From RPQJ01 sp035691185 (lineage in GTDB: Bacteria; Pseudomonadota; Gammaproteobacteria; Steroidobacterales; Steroidobacteraceae), in NCBI GenBank assembly GCA_035691185.1, contig DASSJN010000104.1, positions 1 to 32,810 of the forward strand: a DNA stretch of 32,810 bases, read 5' to 3'. Position numbers and translations under genes: made by a program. The notes under the pieces were generated by a model that did no database searches, was not told the DNA's origin, and was given only the letters and a program-made list of their open reading frames with translations. This document shows positions 1 to 6,981 of this stretch, piece by piece (position 1 is the stretch's first letter; each line of letters opens with the position of its first letter).

Positions 1-1
1 G

Positions 2-1315
2 ATGGAGCGCGAGACCGCGTCGCTCACCGCGACGTACACCTGGAACCTGAGCGACACGGTGACGCTCAAGGACATCGTCAGCTACCGCAAACTCGACTTC
101 TACCTCGCGCAGGACCTCGACCTGTCCACCGTGATCCCGCCGCCCAACACGACGGCGACGGTCTCGATCCCGCTCGCGGAGGACCAGTTCAGCAACGAGC
201 TTCAGCTCAGCTATGCCGGCGAGCGTCTCGATCTGATCGGGGGCCTCTACTGGTTCAAGGAGGACCTGGAGGGCACGACCTACGTCGGCGAGCAGCCCCG
301 CAAGGACGTCTGGTTCTGGCGTGCCGGCGAGAGCACGGCCGAGTCCTGGGCCGGTTTCTTCAACGCCAATTTCCGCTTCAACGACGCGCTCGCGGCGCGC
401 ATCGGCGGACGCTACAACCACGACAACCGCGAGATCGACAGCTGGCAGTGGGTGCTCGGCGCCATCACGGTGCCGCCGAAGTCGCCGACCAACCCCGGCT
501 ACGACGAGCGCACCGACGAGGAGTACACCGGCGAGTACGGCCTGGACTTGCACATCAACGACAGCACGATGCTGTATCTGACGTACTCGCAGGGCTACCA
601 GCAGGGCGCCGGCGTGATCATGCAGGTCACGAACCCGATCATCGACCCGACGACCGTCGACAACTACGAAGTCGGGTTCAAGTACTCCACGGCCGATCGT
701 CGCCTCGCGCTGGAGGTGGTCGGCTACGACATGAAGGCCAAGGACCTGCAGCGTACGCAGGCGATCCCGCTGCCGAACGGCACGTTTGCGACGATCATCA
801 ACAACATCGACGAGATGTCGATCAGGGGTGTCGAGCTGACGTTCAACTGGCAGCCGCTCGACGCGTTGCGGCTCTACGCGGGCGGTGCCTACACCGATGC
901 CGAGTTCGACGATTACGTGACCGACGATCCACTGCGTTTCGGCACCGAACTCGTGCAGTTGAAGGGCAACACGCCGCAGCTGACGCCGACCTGGAAGGGC
1001 AATGCCGGCGCCGACTACACGTTCACGCTCGGCAACGGCGCCGACCTGACCGTCGGCGGCAACCTGTTCTACACCGACGAGGTGTACTTCGACGAGTTCA
1101 ACCGGGCGCCGATGCAGGAGGACTCGTACACACTGCTGAACGCGACCGCGGTCTACCAGCCGGCCGACGCGAACTGGAGCGTCACGCTCTGGGGCAAGAA
1201 CCTGACCGACGAGCAGGAAATGGCCGACGCGTCGTTCTCGGCCAACGGGCGCGTGACCAGCAAGAAGTGGATCGACCCGCTGACGTTCGGCATTTCCCTG
1301 AACCTCAAGCTCTGA
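2..1315 (+). CDS. TonB-dependent receptor, C-terminal part (5' end outside window)
   Basis: The frame is open from the window edge to a TGA at 1313-1315 and gives about 437 residues of an outer-membrane beta-barrel. Alternating aromatic/polar strands, the NYEVGFK strand, the RGVELTF strand, the late NLFYTDE strand and the GKNLTDEQ segment near the end are typical of the last two thirds of TonB-dependent receptors. The N-terminal plug and signal peptide lie upstream of the window. Such receptors import large or scarce substrates across the outer membrane using TonB energy. It precedes a catabolic cluster, so it may import that cluster's substrate, but its promoter is not visible. It ends in Leu rather than the usual aromatic residue. 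Family is secure, substrate unknown. Confidence 0.93.
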   Translation: MERETASLTATYTWNLSDTVTLKDIVSYRKLDFYLAQDLDLSTVIPPPNTTATVSIPLAEDQFSNELQLSYAGERLDLIGGLYWFKEDLEGTTYVGEQPRKDVWFWRAGESTAESWAGFFNANFRFNDALAARIGGRYNHDNREIDSWQWVLGAITVPPKSPTNPGYDERTDEEYTGEYGLDLHINDSTMLYLTYSQGYQQGAGVIMQVTNPIIDPTTVDNYEVGFKYSTADRRLALEVVGYDMKAKDLQRTQAIPLPNGTFATIINNIDEMSIRGVELTFNWQPLDALRLYAGGAYTDAEFDDYVTDDPLRFGTELVQLKGNTPQLTPTWKGNAGADYTFTLGNGADLTVGGNLFYTDEVYFDEFNRAPMQEDSYTLLNATAVYQPADANWSVTLWGKNLTDEQEMADASFSANGRVTSKKWIDPLTFGISLNLKL

Positions 1316-1341
1316 CACCCCCCGGAGCCGGTTCGGGGATC

Positions 1342-1369
1342 GACCGGGGTTGCGCGAGCGGCCCCGGTC
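1342..1369 (+). terminator. Hairpin after the TonB receptor gene
   Basis: GACCGGGG (1342-1349) pairs perfectly with CCCCGGTC (1362-1369) across a 12-nt loop, 26 nt past the receptor stop codon. The downstream sequence is CTTCCCC, so no real T-run follows. It could end transcription weakly or protect the 3' end, and lies between two convergent genes. Confidence 0.45.
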
Positions 1370-1416
1370 CTTCCCCGACGTGCAGACGGCCTGCGCGGTC
1401 GGCGGCGGCCCGGCGG

Positions 1417-2166
1417 TCACATCATCAGGTTCAATCCCATGCGCCCGCCGTCTGCGTACAGCGTCTGGCCGGTGACGTAGGAGGCATCGTCGCTCGCGAG
1501 GAAGAGCGCCACGCCTGCCGCCTCCTCGGGCCTGCCCAGGCGGCCGAGCGGCGTGCGGGGCAGGATGCGGCTGCGCAGGGTCTCATCGGCATAGGCGTCC
1601 TGCGCCATTTCGGTCGCGAACGTCCCGGGACCGAGCGCATTGACGCGCACGCCGTGTGGTGCAAGTTCGATCGCCGCGACGTTGGTCAGCTGCACGACGG
1701 CGGCCTTCGAGGCGCAATAGGCGGCCGCCCCGGGCGCACCGAGCACGGCGGCGATCGAGGCGACATTGACGATGGAGCCGCTGCGGCGCCGGATCATGCC
1801 CGGCGCCACGGCCTGGATGCCGAACAACGTCGCCTTGAGGTTCACCGCCAGCAGGCGGTCGAACTCGGCTTCGCCGAGGTCGAGCAGTGGCGTATTGCGA
1901 TACACGCCGGCATTGTTCACCAGCACGTCGACCGGCCCGAGCGTGCGCGTCGCCGTCTCGACCATCGCGACGACCTGCGCGCGGTCGGAGACGTCCACGA
2001 CCTGGGCGTGCTGCCCCAGCGTGCGCGCGGCCCGGTCGACCGCGTCGGCGTCGAGGTCGGCGAGCAGGACGCGCGCGCCTTCGGCGGCGAACCGCTGCGC
2101 GATCGCGAGGCCGAGGCCGCGAGCGGCGCCGGTCACGACAGCGACCTTGTTCGTGAGCACGTTCAT
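1417..2166 (-). CDS. SDR-family NAD(P)-dependent oxidoreductase (SDR 1)
   Basis: A classical 249-residue short-chain dehydrogenase. Visible are the cofactor glycine motif TGAARGLG (13-19 region), an acidic residue after the second beta strand (ADLD, about 37-40) that favours NAD(H), NNAG at about 84-87, catalytic Ser137, and Tyr150-Cys-Ala-Ser-Lys154. The C-terminal TGQTLYADGG segment is also standard. It would oxidise or reduce a hydroxyl/keto group. It is transcribed away from SDR 2 (2284) across a 117-bp region holding operator site A, so both genes are probably co-regulated. A hydroxysteroid or 3-hydroxyacyl-CoA substrate fits the context but cannot be read from sequence. Confidence 0.93.
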   Translation of the reverse strand: MNVLTNKVAVVTGAARGLGLAIAQRFAAEGARVLLADLDADAVDRAARTLGQHAQVVDVSDRAQVVAMVETATRTLGPVDVLVNNAGVYRNTPLLDLGEAEFDRLLAVNLKATLFGIQAVAPGMIRRRSGSIVNVASIAAVLGAPGAAAYCASKAAVVQLTNVAAIELAPHGVRVNALGPGTFATEMAQDAYADETLRSRILPRTPLGRLGRPEEAAGVALFLASDDASYVTGQTLYADGGRMGLNLMM

Positions 2167-2202
2167 GCGGGCCTCCCGGTGCGCGCAGGCGCACGATCAA
2201 TC

Positions 2203-2229
2203 ATTCTACCGACCAACCGGTCGTATAAT
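2203..2229. promoter_or_regulatory. Divergent promoters around operator site A
   Basis: CGACC-AACC-GGTCG (2210-2223) is an inverted repeat with 5-bp arms and a 4-bp spacer. A perfect plus-strand TATAAT (2224-2229) abuts its right side, and a minus-strand TAGAAT (complement of 2203-2208) lies just left of it. A protein bound here would block both SDR 1 and SDR 2. No good -35 hexamer is seen in either direction. The same palindrome occurs at 5345-5358 and 13200-13213. Confidence 0.75.
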
Positions 2230-2283
2230 ACCAGCCCGGAGACCGCGGGAAGGGTTCCCGCACACTAGCGGAGGGCAGCAGCG

Positions 2284-3045
2284 GTGACACTCGATTTCAT
2301 GGGCAGGACAGTCCTGGTGACCGGTGGCGGCACCGGCATCGGCCGCGCGGCGTGCATGGCGTTTGCCGAGGCGGGCGCCCGCATCGCCTGCGTAGACCGC
2401 AACGACGTTCCAGGGGAGGAGTGCGTCGCGGCCATTGGCGCTGGCGGCGGCGAGGCGCTCTTCATTCACGCGGACGTCACCGACGCTACCCACGTGCGAG
2501 CCTACGTTGCGAAGACCGTCGAGCGCTTCGGCGCCATCGACGTGTTCGTCAACAACGCGGGCATCGAAGGCGCGGTTGCACCGCTGGTCGACTATCCGGA
2601 GGACGTCTTCGACGCGGTCATGCTGGTCAACGTCCGCGGCGTCTTCCTCGGGCTCAAGTACGTGTTGCCGGTCATGCGTCGCCAGAAGTCCGGCGTCGTC
2701 GTCAACACCGGCTCGACCGGCAGCCACGTCGGCGCGACCGGCGTCGCTGCCTACGTCGCCAGCAAGCACGCGGTGCTCGGCCTGACGCGATCGGCTGCGC
2801 TCGAGGTCGCCGCCGACGGCATCCGTGTCAACGCAGTCTGCCCCGGCAGCACGCGCACGCGCATGCTGCAGTCGCTCGCCGAAGGGCGCCGGGACGCGGA
2901 GCTCGACTTCAACCTCGCGACGCCGAACGGCCGCATCGCCGAACCGGAGGAGGTGGCCGCAGCGATGCTGTTCCTCGCCTCCGACGCCGCGCGTCACATC
3001 GTCGGCCAGTCCATCATCCTCGACGGTGGTCGCCTGGCGATGTGA
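2284..3045 (+). CDS. SDR-family NAD(P)-dependent oxidoreductase (SDR 2)
   Basis: A 253-residue short-chain dehydrogenase. I chose the GTG at 2284 because GGAGG (2270-2274) lies 9 nt upstream; an ATG five codons later is the alternative. The cofactor motif is TGGGTGIG (13-20), with Asp38 after beta 2 pointing to NAD(H), NNAG at 90-93, Ser144, and Tyr157-Val-Ala-Ser-Lys161. The C-terminal VGQSIILDGG segment is typical of the family. It is driven from the divergent region with operator site A. Its last 32 bp overlap the 3' end of the convergent reductase gene (3014-4051). Substrate unknown; a cyclic alcohol/ketone or hydroxyacyl-CoA is plausible. Confidence 0.93.
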   Translation: MTLDFMGRTVLVTGGGTGIGRAACMAFAEAGARIACVDRNDVPGEECVAAIGAGGGEALFIHADVTDATHVRAYVAKTVERFGAIDVFVNNAGIEGAVAPLVDYPEDVFDAVMLVNVRGVFLGLKYVLPVMRRQKSGVVVNTGSTGSHVGATGVAAYVASKHAVLGLTRSAALEVAADGIRVNAVCPGSTRTRMLQSLAEGRRDAELDFNLATPNGRIAEPEEVAAAMLFLASDAARHIVGQSIILDGGRLAM

Positions 3046-4051
3046 TGCGCAGCACGAGCCTGCCGGCGTTGCTGCCGTCGAACAGGCGCATGAATGCGCC
3101 GTGGAAGTTCTCGAGCCCGCGTTGCTCGTGCACCTGCCACGTGAGCCGGCCCTCATCGATCCACTGTCGCAGCCTCAGTAACGGCGCCGCGCAGTCGTCG
3201 AGGTAGTCCCGGTTCAGGAAACCGGTCATCGTCGCCGTGCGGGCGACGAGTTGCCAGAGATTGCGCGGTCCGCTCCGGCCGCCTTCGTGGTTGTATTCGC
3301 CGATCATGCCGCACAACACGATGCGCGCGCGTCGATTGATCGCGGCAAGCGCCGCCTCGAGACAGGCACCGCCGACGTTGTCGAAGTACACGTCGAGACC
3401 GGACGGGCAGGCCTCGCGAACCGCGACCGCCAGCGCGTCGGCGTCCTTGCCGCGGTAGTCGACCGCGGCGTCGAAACCGAACTTCGACGTGAGCAACTCG
3501 CACTTGGCCGGGCCGCCGGCGATGCCCACCGCGCGGCAGCCGACGATCTTCGCGATCTGTCCGACCAGGGAGCCGACCGAGCCCGCCGCGGCCGAGACCA
3601 GCACCGTCTCCCCGGCGACAGGGCGACCGACCTCGAGCAGGCCGTTGTAGGCGGTCAGTCCGCTGGTGCCGAGCACGCTCAGGTGGGCCGTGAGCGGCAG
3701 GGAATCGTCCTGGTCGATCGCGCGCGTGTAGCCGTCGACGCGCAGCAGGCAGTGACTCGCGATCGTGCCGCGTCCCGTGACGAGCGTACCGGCCGGGAAT
3801 GCTTCATGACGGCTGTGCATGACGCGGCCGATCAGCGTGCACGGGATCTCCCCGCCGAGCGCGATGCTCCCCGCGTAGCTGTCCTCGTCCATCCAGCGAC
3901 GCATGGCCGGATCGAGCGAGCAGAGCAGCACCTCTACGGCGAGCTGGCCGTCGGCCGGGTCCGCCACCGCGTGAGTCACGACTTCGAAGTCCGAGGGCCG
4001 CGGCAACCCCTGGGGACGCGACCGAAGGACGACTGCGCGGGCCTGCGTCAT
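3014..4051 (-). CDS. MDR-family NADP-dependent alkenal/enone reductase-like oxidoreductase
   Basis: A 345-residue zinc-independent medium-chain reductase of the CurA/prostaglandin-reductase/leukotriene-dehydrogenase type. The N-terminal half has the substrate motif LLCSLDPAMRRWM (about 42-54), GTSGLTAYNGLLEVG (about 128-142) precedes the nucleotide-binding AAAGSVGSLVGQ (about 154-165), and YFDNVGG lies further on. Zinc-binding cysteine clusters are absent. Relatives reduce C=C bonds conjugated to a carbonyl. The start ATG (complement of 4049-4051) lies 5 nt after the stop of the SRPBCC gene, so it is the third gene of a minus-strand operon with SDR 3. Its 3' end overlaps SDR 2 by 32 bp, tail to tail. 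Confidence 0.9.
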   Translation of the reverse strand: MTQARAVVLRSRPQGLPRPSDFEVVTHAVADPADGQLAVEVLLCSLDPAMRRWMDEDSYAGSIALGGEIPCTLIGRVMHSRHEAFPAGTLVTGRGTIASHCLLRVDGYTRAIDQDDSLPLTAHLSVLGTSGLTAYNGLLEVGRPVAGETVLVSAAAGSVGSLVGQIAKIVGCRAVGIAGGPAKCELLTSKFGFDAAVDYRGKDADALAVAVREACPSGLDVYFDNVGGACLEAALAAINRRARIVLCGMIGEYNHEGGRSGPRNLWQLVARTATMTGFLNRDYLDDCAAPLLRLRQWIDEGRLTWQVHEQRGLENFHGAFMRLFDGSNAGRLVLRITSPGDHRRG

Positions 4052-4056
4052 CGAAT

Positions 4057-4500
4057 TCAGCCCTGGCGGGCCGCGGCTTCGAGGCCGCGGAACATACGTG
4101 CCCAGGTCTTGAGCAGCCCCTTGCGCACGGATTCCTCGAGCCCTGGTTCGGTCGTCACGAGTGCTCGGTAGTGCATGCGGCAGGCGGTGGCATCGAGCTG
4201 CTCGACACGGCCCTCCGCGACGTAGGCGGTGATCCCGGGCGGGCGCTTGCCGATGATCGACAGCACCAGCGTCCGACTCGACGGATCGAGGTAATCGAGC
4301 CGTTCGCTGACCGGCTGCGGCACGCCCGCGTTCTGGATGTGGCGGACCATGCCGATGCCGTCGCCCTCGATCCTGACCGACTCGATCGGCACCGGGCTGT
4401 CCTTGGGCCACCAGCGCTCGATGGCGCCGAAGTCCGCGAGCAGGCGCCAGACCGCATCGGCCGGCGCCGCGAGGGTCTCCGTGGTCGTGACCTCTGCCAT
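4057..4500 (-). CDS. SRPBCC-family (START/Bet v1 fold) protein
   Basis: A 147-residue protein of the polyketide-cyclase/START-like fold. The opening VTTTETLAAPADAVWRLLAD segment, followed by FGAIERWWP, is the standard N-terminal strand and helix of bacterial SRPBCC proteins, and strand motifs continue through SERLDYLDPSSRTL and YVAEGRVEQLD. These proteins form a hydrophobic pocket for lipids, sterols or polyketides; some are cyclases or dehydratases, many only bind ligand. It sits 14 nt downstream of SDR 3 and 5 nt upstream of the enone reductase gene, so the three are almost certainly one transcript. A role in binding or isomerising the pathway's hydrophobic intermediate is inference. Confidence 0.85.
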   Translation of the reverse strand: MAEVTTTETLAAPADAVWRLLADFGAIERWWPKDSPVPIESVRIEGDGIGMVRHIQNAGVPQPVSERLDYLDPSSRTLVLSIIGKRPPGITAYVAEGRVEQLDATACRMHYRALVTTEPGLEESVRKGLLKTWARMFRGLEAAARQG

Positions 4501-4514
4501 GCCCAGCTTCTCCC

Positions 4515-5288
4515 TCACACGAACGGGATCGACAGGCCGCCGTCGACCGTGATCGACGAACCGGTCATGTACTTCGATGCATCGGAGGCGAGCAGCAGCA
4601 GCGCGCCGCCGAGTTCCGCCGGCTCGCCGAGCCGGCGCATGGGCATGCGCTTCAGCATGGCCCGCCCCGGTTCCGTATCGAGGTACGCTTCGCTCATCTC
4701 GGTCGCGAAGTAGCCGGGCAGCAGGGCGTTGGCACGGATGCCGTACCGCGCCCAGTCGAGCGCCATCGCGCGTGTCAGGTGCAGCAGCGCGGCCTTGGAC
4801 GCGGGGTAGTTGGCCGTCCATTTCTGCACGGCCACGCCGAGCACCGACGCGACGTTGACGATGGAGCCGCCGGACCCGCGCTCGATCATCTGGCGCGCCG
4901 CCGCGCGTGCGAGCAGCCACGCGCCCTTGACGTTCACGTCGAGCACGCGATCCCAGGTTTCCTCGGTCATCTCGAGCAGCGAGCCGGGGCCCGCGGTACC
5001 GGCGTTGTTGACCAGTACGTCCACGCGGCTGACCGGACCGGCGAACGCCGCGTCGACGCTCGTCGCATCGGTCACGTCGAGCGCGACGCAGTCGGCGACT
5101 CCTCCGGACCCGCGAATCTCGGCCGCGGTGGCCTCGAGCGGGTCGCGGCGCCGCGCGGCGAGCACGACCTCGGCGCCTGCACCGGCCAGGGTCAGCGCGA
5201 ACTGGCGCCCGAGCCCCGTGCCGCCGCCGCTCACCAGCGCGCGCTTGCCGGTCAAGTCGAACATCGAGGCGGTGTCCATCGCGTCCAT
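4515..5288 (-). CDS. SDR-family NAD(P)-dependent oxidoreductase (SDR 3)
   Basis: Short-chain dehydrogenase of 257 residues from the ATG at 5288, or 254 from the ATG at 5279, which has GGGA nine nt upstream and may be the true start. The glycine motif is SGGGTGLG (20-27). AARRRD after beta 2 replaces the acidic residue of SDR 1 and SDR 2 with arginines, suggesting NADP(H). NNAG is at about 94-97, with Ser148 and Tyr161-Pro-Ala-Ser-Lys165. It is first in a minus-strand operon with the SRPBCC and enone reductase genes, reading away from the DUF35/thiolase operon across operator site B. Family secure, substrate unknown. Confidence 0.92.
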   Translation of the reverse strand: MDAMDTASMFDLTGKRALVSGGGTGLGRQFALTLAGAGAEVVLAARRRDPLEATAAEIRGSGGVADCVALDVTDATSVDAAFAGPVSRVDVLVNNAGTAGPGSLLEMTEETWDRVLDVNVKGAWLLARAAARQMIERGSGGSIVNVASVLGVAVQKWTANYPASKAALLHLTRAMALDWARYGIRANALLPGYFATEMSEAYLDTEPGRAMLKRMPMRRLGEPAELGGALLLLASDASKYMTGSSITVDGGLSIPFV

Positions 5289-5344
5289 TCCCGGTCTCTG
5301 CGCGTTGACCCGTGGTCGGGCGTGGGGTATCGTAACACTACTAT

Positions 5345-5358
5345 CGACCGTCTGGTCG
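5345..5358. promoter_or_regulatory. Operator site B
   Basis: CGACC-GTCT-GGTCG, extendable by one pair to TCGACC/GGTCGA, lies in the 102-bp region between the divergent SDR 3 and DUF35 genes. It matches sites A and C in arm sequence and spacer length. An AT-rich run (about 5364-5371) to its right could be the plus-strand -10 region, but the match is weak. It probably controls both flanking operons. Confidence 0.75.
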
Positions 5359-5390
5359 ACCGATTTATTTTGGACCACGGGGGCGACGGC

Positions 5391-5837
5391 GTGTCGACCA
5401 CACGAAGCAGGGCGATCGACGCCGACCTGTTCGACTGGCCGGCCGCGGAGCCGGCGCTCAAGGCCTCGCTCTGCGTCGAGTGCGGCCGCCACGCGTTTCC
5501 GCGCATGTCGAGCTGCCGGAGTTGCGGCGGCACCGCGGTGGAAACCGTGCGGCTGCCGCGACGTGGCACGCTCTGGACCTGGACGGTGCAACGGTTCATG
5601 CCCAAGGCACCCTATCGCAGCCTCGAGACGGAGGCCACATTCGCGCCGTTCGGGCTGGGTTACGTGGAACTGCCGGGCACCCTCAGGATCGAGACGCGGC
5701 TCACCGAAAGCGACCCCGCCAGGCTGCGCATCGGCAGTCCCGTCGAGCTCGTGATCTACCCGCAATTCGTGGACGAGGACGGCACCGAGGTCATGGGGTA
5801 TGCGTTCCGGCCACTGGGCGGGGAGGCCGCGCCATGA
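5391..5837 (+). CDS. Zn-ribbon/OB-fold DUF35 protein, partner of the thiolase-like enzyme
   Basis: A 148-residue protein from the GTG at 5391, with a G-rich Shine-Dalgarno-like tract about 8 nt upstream. It has a rubredoxin-like zinc ribbon with Cys28, Cys31, Cys42 and Cys45, followed by an OB-fold domain (GTLWTWTVQRF, FAPFGLGYVELPG, VELVIYP). This is the DUF35 architecture. In actinobacterial steroid catabolism the DUF35 domain of ChsH2 binds the Ltp2 aldolase, and freestanding DUF35 proteins pair with thiolase-fold partners. Its TGA overlaps the thiolase ATG (ATGA at 5834-5837), which supports a stable two-protein complex. It heads a four-gene operon under operator site B. Confidence 0.9.
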   Translation: MSTTRSRAIDADLFDWPAAEPALKASLCVECGRHAFPRMSSCRSCGGTAVETVRLPRRGTLWTWTVQRFMPKAPYRSLETEATFAPFGLGYVELPGTLRIETRLTESDPARLRIGSPVELVIYPQFVDEDGTEVMGYAFRPLGGEAAP

Positions 5838-6976
5838 AGGTTGCGATCGTCGGCATCGGCATCCACCCGTTCGGCCGCACGCCCGGCTCGAGCGGACTGC
5901 AACAGGGCGCGTACGCGGCCCGGGCGGCGCTCGCGGATGCCGGCGTGCGCTGGCGCGACGTGCAGTTCGCGTTCGGGGGCAGCTACTCAGCGGGCAACGC
6001 GGACGCGCTCGGCAACGAACTCGGGCTGACCGGCATACCGTTCATCAACGTGCTGAACGGCTGCGCGACCGGCGGCAGCTCGCTCATCGCGGCGTGCCAG
6101 CAGATCGCCTCCGGCGCGTCCGAGCTCGGTCTCGTGGTCGGCTTCGACAAGCACGACCGCGGCGCCTTCAACGCCCAGCCGTCGGAATACGGGCTCGGCG
6201 ACTGGTACGGCCAGGCCGGGATGATGGTCACCACGCAGTTCTTCGCGATGAAACTGCAGCGCTACCTGCACGACCACGGCATCGGCGCCGACGCTCTGGT
6301 GCGCATCGCCGAAAAGGCCTACCGCAACGGCGCGCTCAACCCGAATGCCTGGCGCCGCACGCCGATCGGCTTCGACGAGATCAAGCACTCGACCATGGTG
6401 AACGATCCGCTCACGAAGTACATGTTCTGCTCGCCTGCCGAAGGCGGCGTCGCGCTCGTGGTCTGCCGCGGGGACCACGCGTCCCGCTACACCGGCGCGC
6501 CGGTGTTCGTCAGCGCCGCCGCCATGCGCACGCGCAAGGCCGGCGCGTTCGAGGTCTATGCGCCGTCGATCGCGCTCGACGAAACGCCGAACGCGACCGC
6601 ACTCGCTGCGCGCGCCGCGTACGAAATGGCGGGCCTCGGGCCGAAGGACATCGACGTGGCGTCGATCCAGGACACCGAGTCCGGCGCGGAACTCATGCAC
6701 ATGGCCGAGAACAGCTTCTGCGAGCACGGCGAGCAGGAACGCATGCTCGCCGCCGGCGAGACGGAAATCACCGGCCGGCTGCCGATCAACACCGACGGTG
6801 GCTGCCTCGCGAACGGCGAGCCGATCGGTGCGTCGGGCCTGCGCCAGGTGCACGAGATCGTCCTGCAGTTGCGTGGCGCGGCCGGCGCGCGACAGGTCCC
6901 CGGAGCGCCGCGGACCGGGTACACGCACGTCTACGGTGCGCCCGGCGTCAGCGCCGTCACCATCCTGCAGACCTGA
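5834..6976 (+). CDS. Thiolase-fold lipid-transfer-type protein, probable side-chain aldolase (Ltp2-like)
   Basis: A 380-residue thiolase-superfamily protein of the SCP-x/Ltp type. The nucleophile-region motif NGCATGG is present with Cys77. The later GHP motif reads GEPIGASG with Glu329 in place of His, and the C-terminal CxGG-type position reads VYGAPG with Tyr367 in place of Cys. Ltp2-type steroid aldolases likewise lack the usual thiolase residues, use tyrosines, and act with a DUF35 partner to cleave a beta-hydroxy acyl-CoA by retro-aldol reaction. The gene overlaps the DUF35 gene by four bases and is followed 5 nt later by a fused acyl-CoA dehydrogenase gene. Aldolase function is inferred; a lipid-binding or atypical thiolase role remains possible. 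Confidence 0.85.
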   Translation: MKVAIVGIGIHPFGRTPGSSGLQQGAYAARAALADAGVRWRDVQFAFGGSYSAGNADALGNELGLTGIPFINVLNGCATGGSSLIAACQQIASGASELGLVVGFDKHDRGAFNAQPSEYGLGDWYGQAGMMVTTQFFAMKLQRYLHDHGIGADALVRIAEKAYRNGALNPNAWRRTPIGFDEIKHSTMVNDPLTKYMFCSPAEGGVALVVCRGDHASRYTGAPVFVSAAAMRTRKAGAFEVYAPSIALDETPNATALAARAAYEMAGLGPKDIDVASIQDTESGAELMHMAENSFCEHGEQERMLAAGETEITGRLPINTDGGCLANGEPIGASGLRQVHEIVLQLRGAAGARQVPGAPRTGYTHVYGAPGVSAVTILQT

Positions 6977-6981
6977 CCGCC

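Noticed and set aside
448..2268. A 606-codon plus-strand frame crossing the TonB receptor end and SDR 1
   Set aside because: It crosses two recognisable genes on different strands and is Arg/Ala-rich without motifs.
5307..5318. GACC-CGT-GGTCG, a further possible operator 39 bp upstream of site B
   Set aside because: The spacer is 3 bp, not 4, and the outer left base does not match. It may be a weak accessory site, but I do not count it.
5305..5333. TTGACC and TATCGT spaced 17 bp as a plus-strand promoter for the DUF35 operon
   Set aside because: The -10 is only a partial match and such pairs arise easily; not strong enough to list.
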